Position numbers and translations under genes: made by a program. This document shows positions 5,594 to 6,252 of a DNA stretch of 6,252 nt, in pieces. The notes under the pieces were generated by a model. That model made no database searches. It worked only from the letters and a program-made list of their open reading frames with translations, and was not told the DNA's origin. The stretch spans positions 1 to 6,252 of the forward strand of contig DNNY01000195.1 of NCBI GenBank assembly GCA_003497765.1, read 5' to 3'. The first letter of the stretch is position 1; each line of letters starts with the position of its first letter. The DNA is from Oceanospirillaceae bacterium (lineage in GTDB: Bacteria > Pseudomonadota > Gammaproteobacteria > Pseudomonadales > Balneatricaceae).

Positions 5594-6252
5594 ATGTTTG
5601 AAATAAACCCCTATATACAGACCATAAAAGACCTTGCTGAGCGCACTGAATCGCTTAGGGGGTATCTTTGACTATGCCAGTAAACAGGAGCGTTTAGTCG
5701 AAGTTGAGCGTGAGCTTGAGCAGCCTGATGTATGGAATAATCCTGATAATGCGCAGGCTTTGGGTAAAGAACGTTCCAGTTTAGAAGGTGTTGTTAAAAC
5801 TATTGATGCCATGGAAGCTGGCCTCGAAGATGCTCGTGAATTGTTGGATTTGGCCGTCGAGGAAAACGATGCTGACACCCTCGGCGATGTCGAAGCTGAG
5901 TTGCAAATGCTGCAAGACAAACTGGCCAGCCTAGAATTTCGCCGGATGTTTGCTGGGGAAATGGATGCTAATCCATGCTTTTTGGATATTCAGTCTGGTT
6001 CCGGTGGTACCGAGGCGCAAGACTGGGCCAATATGATGCTGCGTATGTATTTACGCTGGGGCGAACAAAAAGGTTTTAAAGTCGAATTAATGGAAGTCAG
6101 TGACGGTGATGTGGCTGGCATCAAAAGCGCGACCATTAAGTTTGATGGTGAGTACGCCTTTGGTTGGCTGCGCACAGAAACCGGGGTTCACCGTTTGGTA
6201 CGCAAATCACCTTTTGATTCAGGGGGGCGTCGGCATACGTCTCTTGTCTCGG
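5594..6252 (+). CDS. prfB: Peptide chain release factor 2 (RF2), programmed +1 frameshift, 3' partial
   Basis: RF2 recognises UGA and UAA stop codons on the ribosome and triggers peptide release. The first 25 codons (5594-5668) end at an in-frame TGA (5669-5671). After a +1 shift, translation continues from GAC at 5670 through the window end, giving 219 visible residues. E. coli RF2 has 365, so about 60% is present. Domain 1 is helical (to about residue 115); then come [11 protein letters not shown] (134-144), [15 protein letters not shown] and the stop-codon-reading SPF tripeptide at residues 205-207, the same numbering as E. coli. The GGQ catalytic loop lies beyond the window. Read without the shift, the gene would encode only a 25-residue peptide, so the shift is required. 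The gene probably has its own promoter. Confidence 0.96.
5657..5672 (+). promoter_or_regulatory. Programmed +1 ribosomal frameshift signal of prfB
   Basis: AGGGGGTATCTTTGAC contains an internal Shine-Dalgarno-like AGGGGG (5657-5662), a three-base spacer TAT, the slippery CTT (5666-5668) and the stop TGA followed by C (5669-5672). From memory it is identical to the E. coli site, and the UGA is codon 26 in both. When RF2 is scarce the ribosome pauses at UGA and the leucyl tRNA slips from CUU to UUU, so RF2 controls its own synthesis. Confidence 0.97.

Noticed and set aside
5594..5671. prfB as a pseudogene with an early stop, or a separate 25-codon leader peptide
   Set aside because: The complete frameshift signal and an intact downstream frame with correct RF2 numbering show regulated recoding.
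5672..5920. Minus-strand reading frame of 82 codons opposite prfB
   Set aside because: It lies antisense to the RF2 coding frame, is serine-rich as expected of a shadow frame, and has no recognisable domain.
5990..6175. Minus-strand reading frame of 61 codons opposite prfB
   Set aside because: It lies fully within the conserved RF2 frame and shows no motif or ribosome-binding signal.

Overview
This window looks like a stretch of ordinary chromosome from a gammaproteobacterium. The evidence is the protein families, a release-factor-2 gene with the same frameshift site as Escherichia coli, a gammaproteobacterial-style MetF, and moderate base composition (mid-40s % GC by eye). Narrower placement is not possible from the sequence. 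Everything identifiable is on the + strand. I see no mobile element, CRISPR array, tRNA or rRNA.

Layout: (1) 1-2263 is the tail of a cobalamin (B12) nucleotide-loop operon: cobT (5' end cut off), cobC and cobS. They are tightly packed, with a 2-3 base gap and then a 1-base TAATG overlap. (2) 2264-2363 is a 100-bp spacer with a candidate promoter and overlapping inverted repeats, followed by metF (2364-3209). (3) 3210-3330 is a 121-bp spacer with a perfect 12-bp palindrome, a 40-bp-spaced direct repeat and a perfect TATAAT box. (4) 3331-5484 is a queuosine-precursor operon: queC, queE, queD and a CoA-binding-domain protein that starts with TTG. (5) 5485-5593 is a spacer with a prfB promoter candidate. 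(6) 5594 to the window end is prfB (release factor 2), cut off at its 3' end, with the in-frame UGA and canonical +1 frameshift site.

The genes can be linked by cofactor use. CobT, CobC and CobS finish cobalamin. MetF makes the methyl-tetrahydrofolate that B12-dependent methionine synthase uses, and methionine feeds SAM. QueE is a radical-SAM enzyme. Later queuosine steps elsewhere in the genome use SAM (QueA) and, in many bacteria, cobalamin (QueG). QueD, QueE and QueC act in that order to make preQ0 from dihydroneopterin triphosphate. This metabolic link is inference; the gene identities are well supported.

I did not find a convincing undescribed system. The best-supported special element is the programmed frameshift in prfB, which is known biology. 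The most open questions are the non-coding repeats in front of metF and queC, and the aspartate in CobT where a catalytic-site glutamate is expected.
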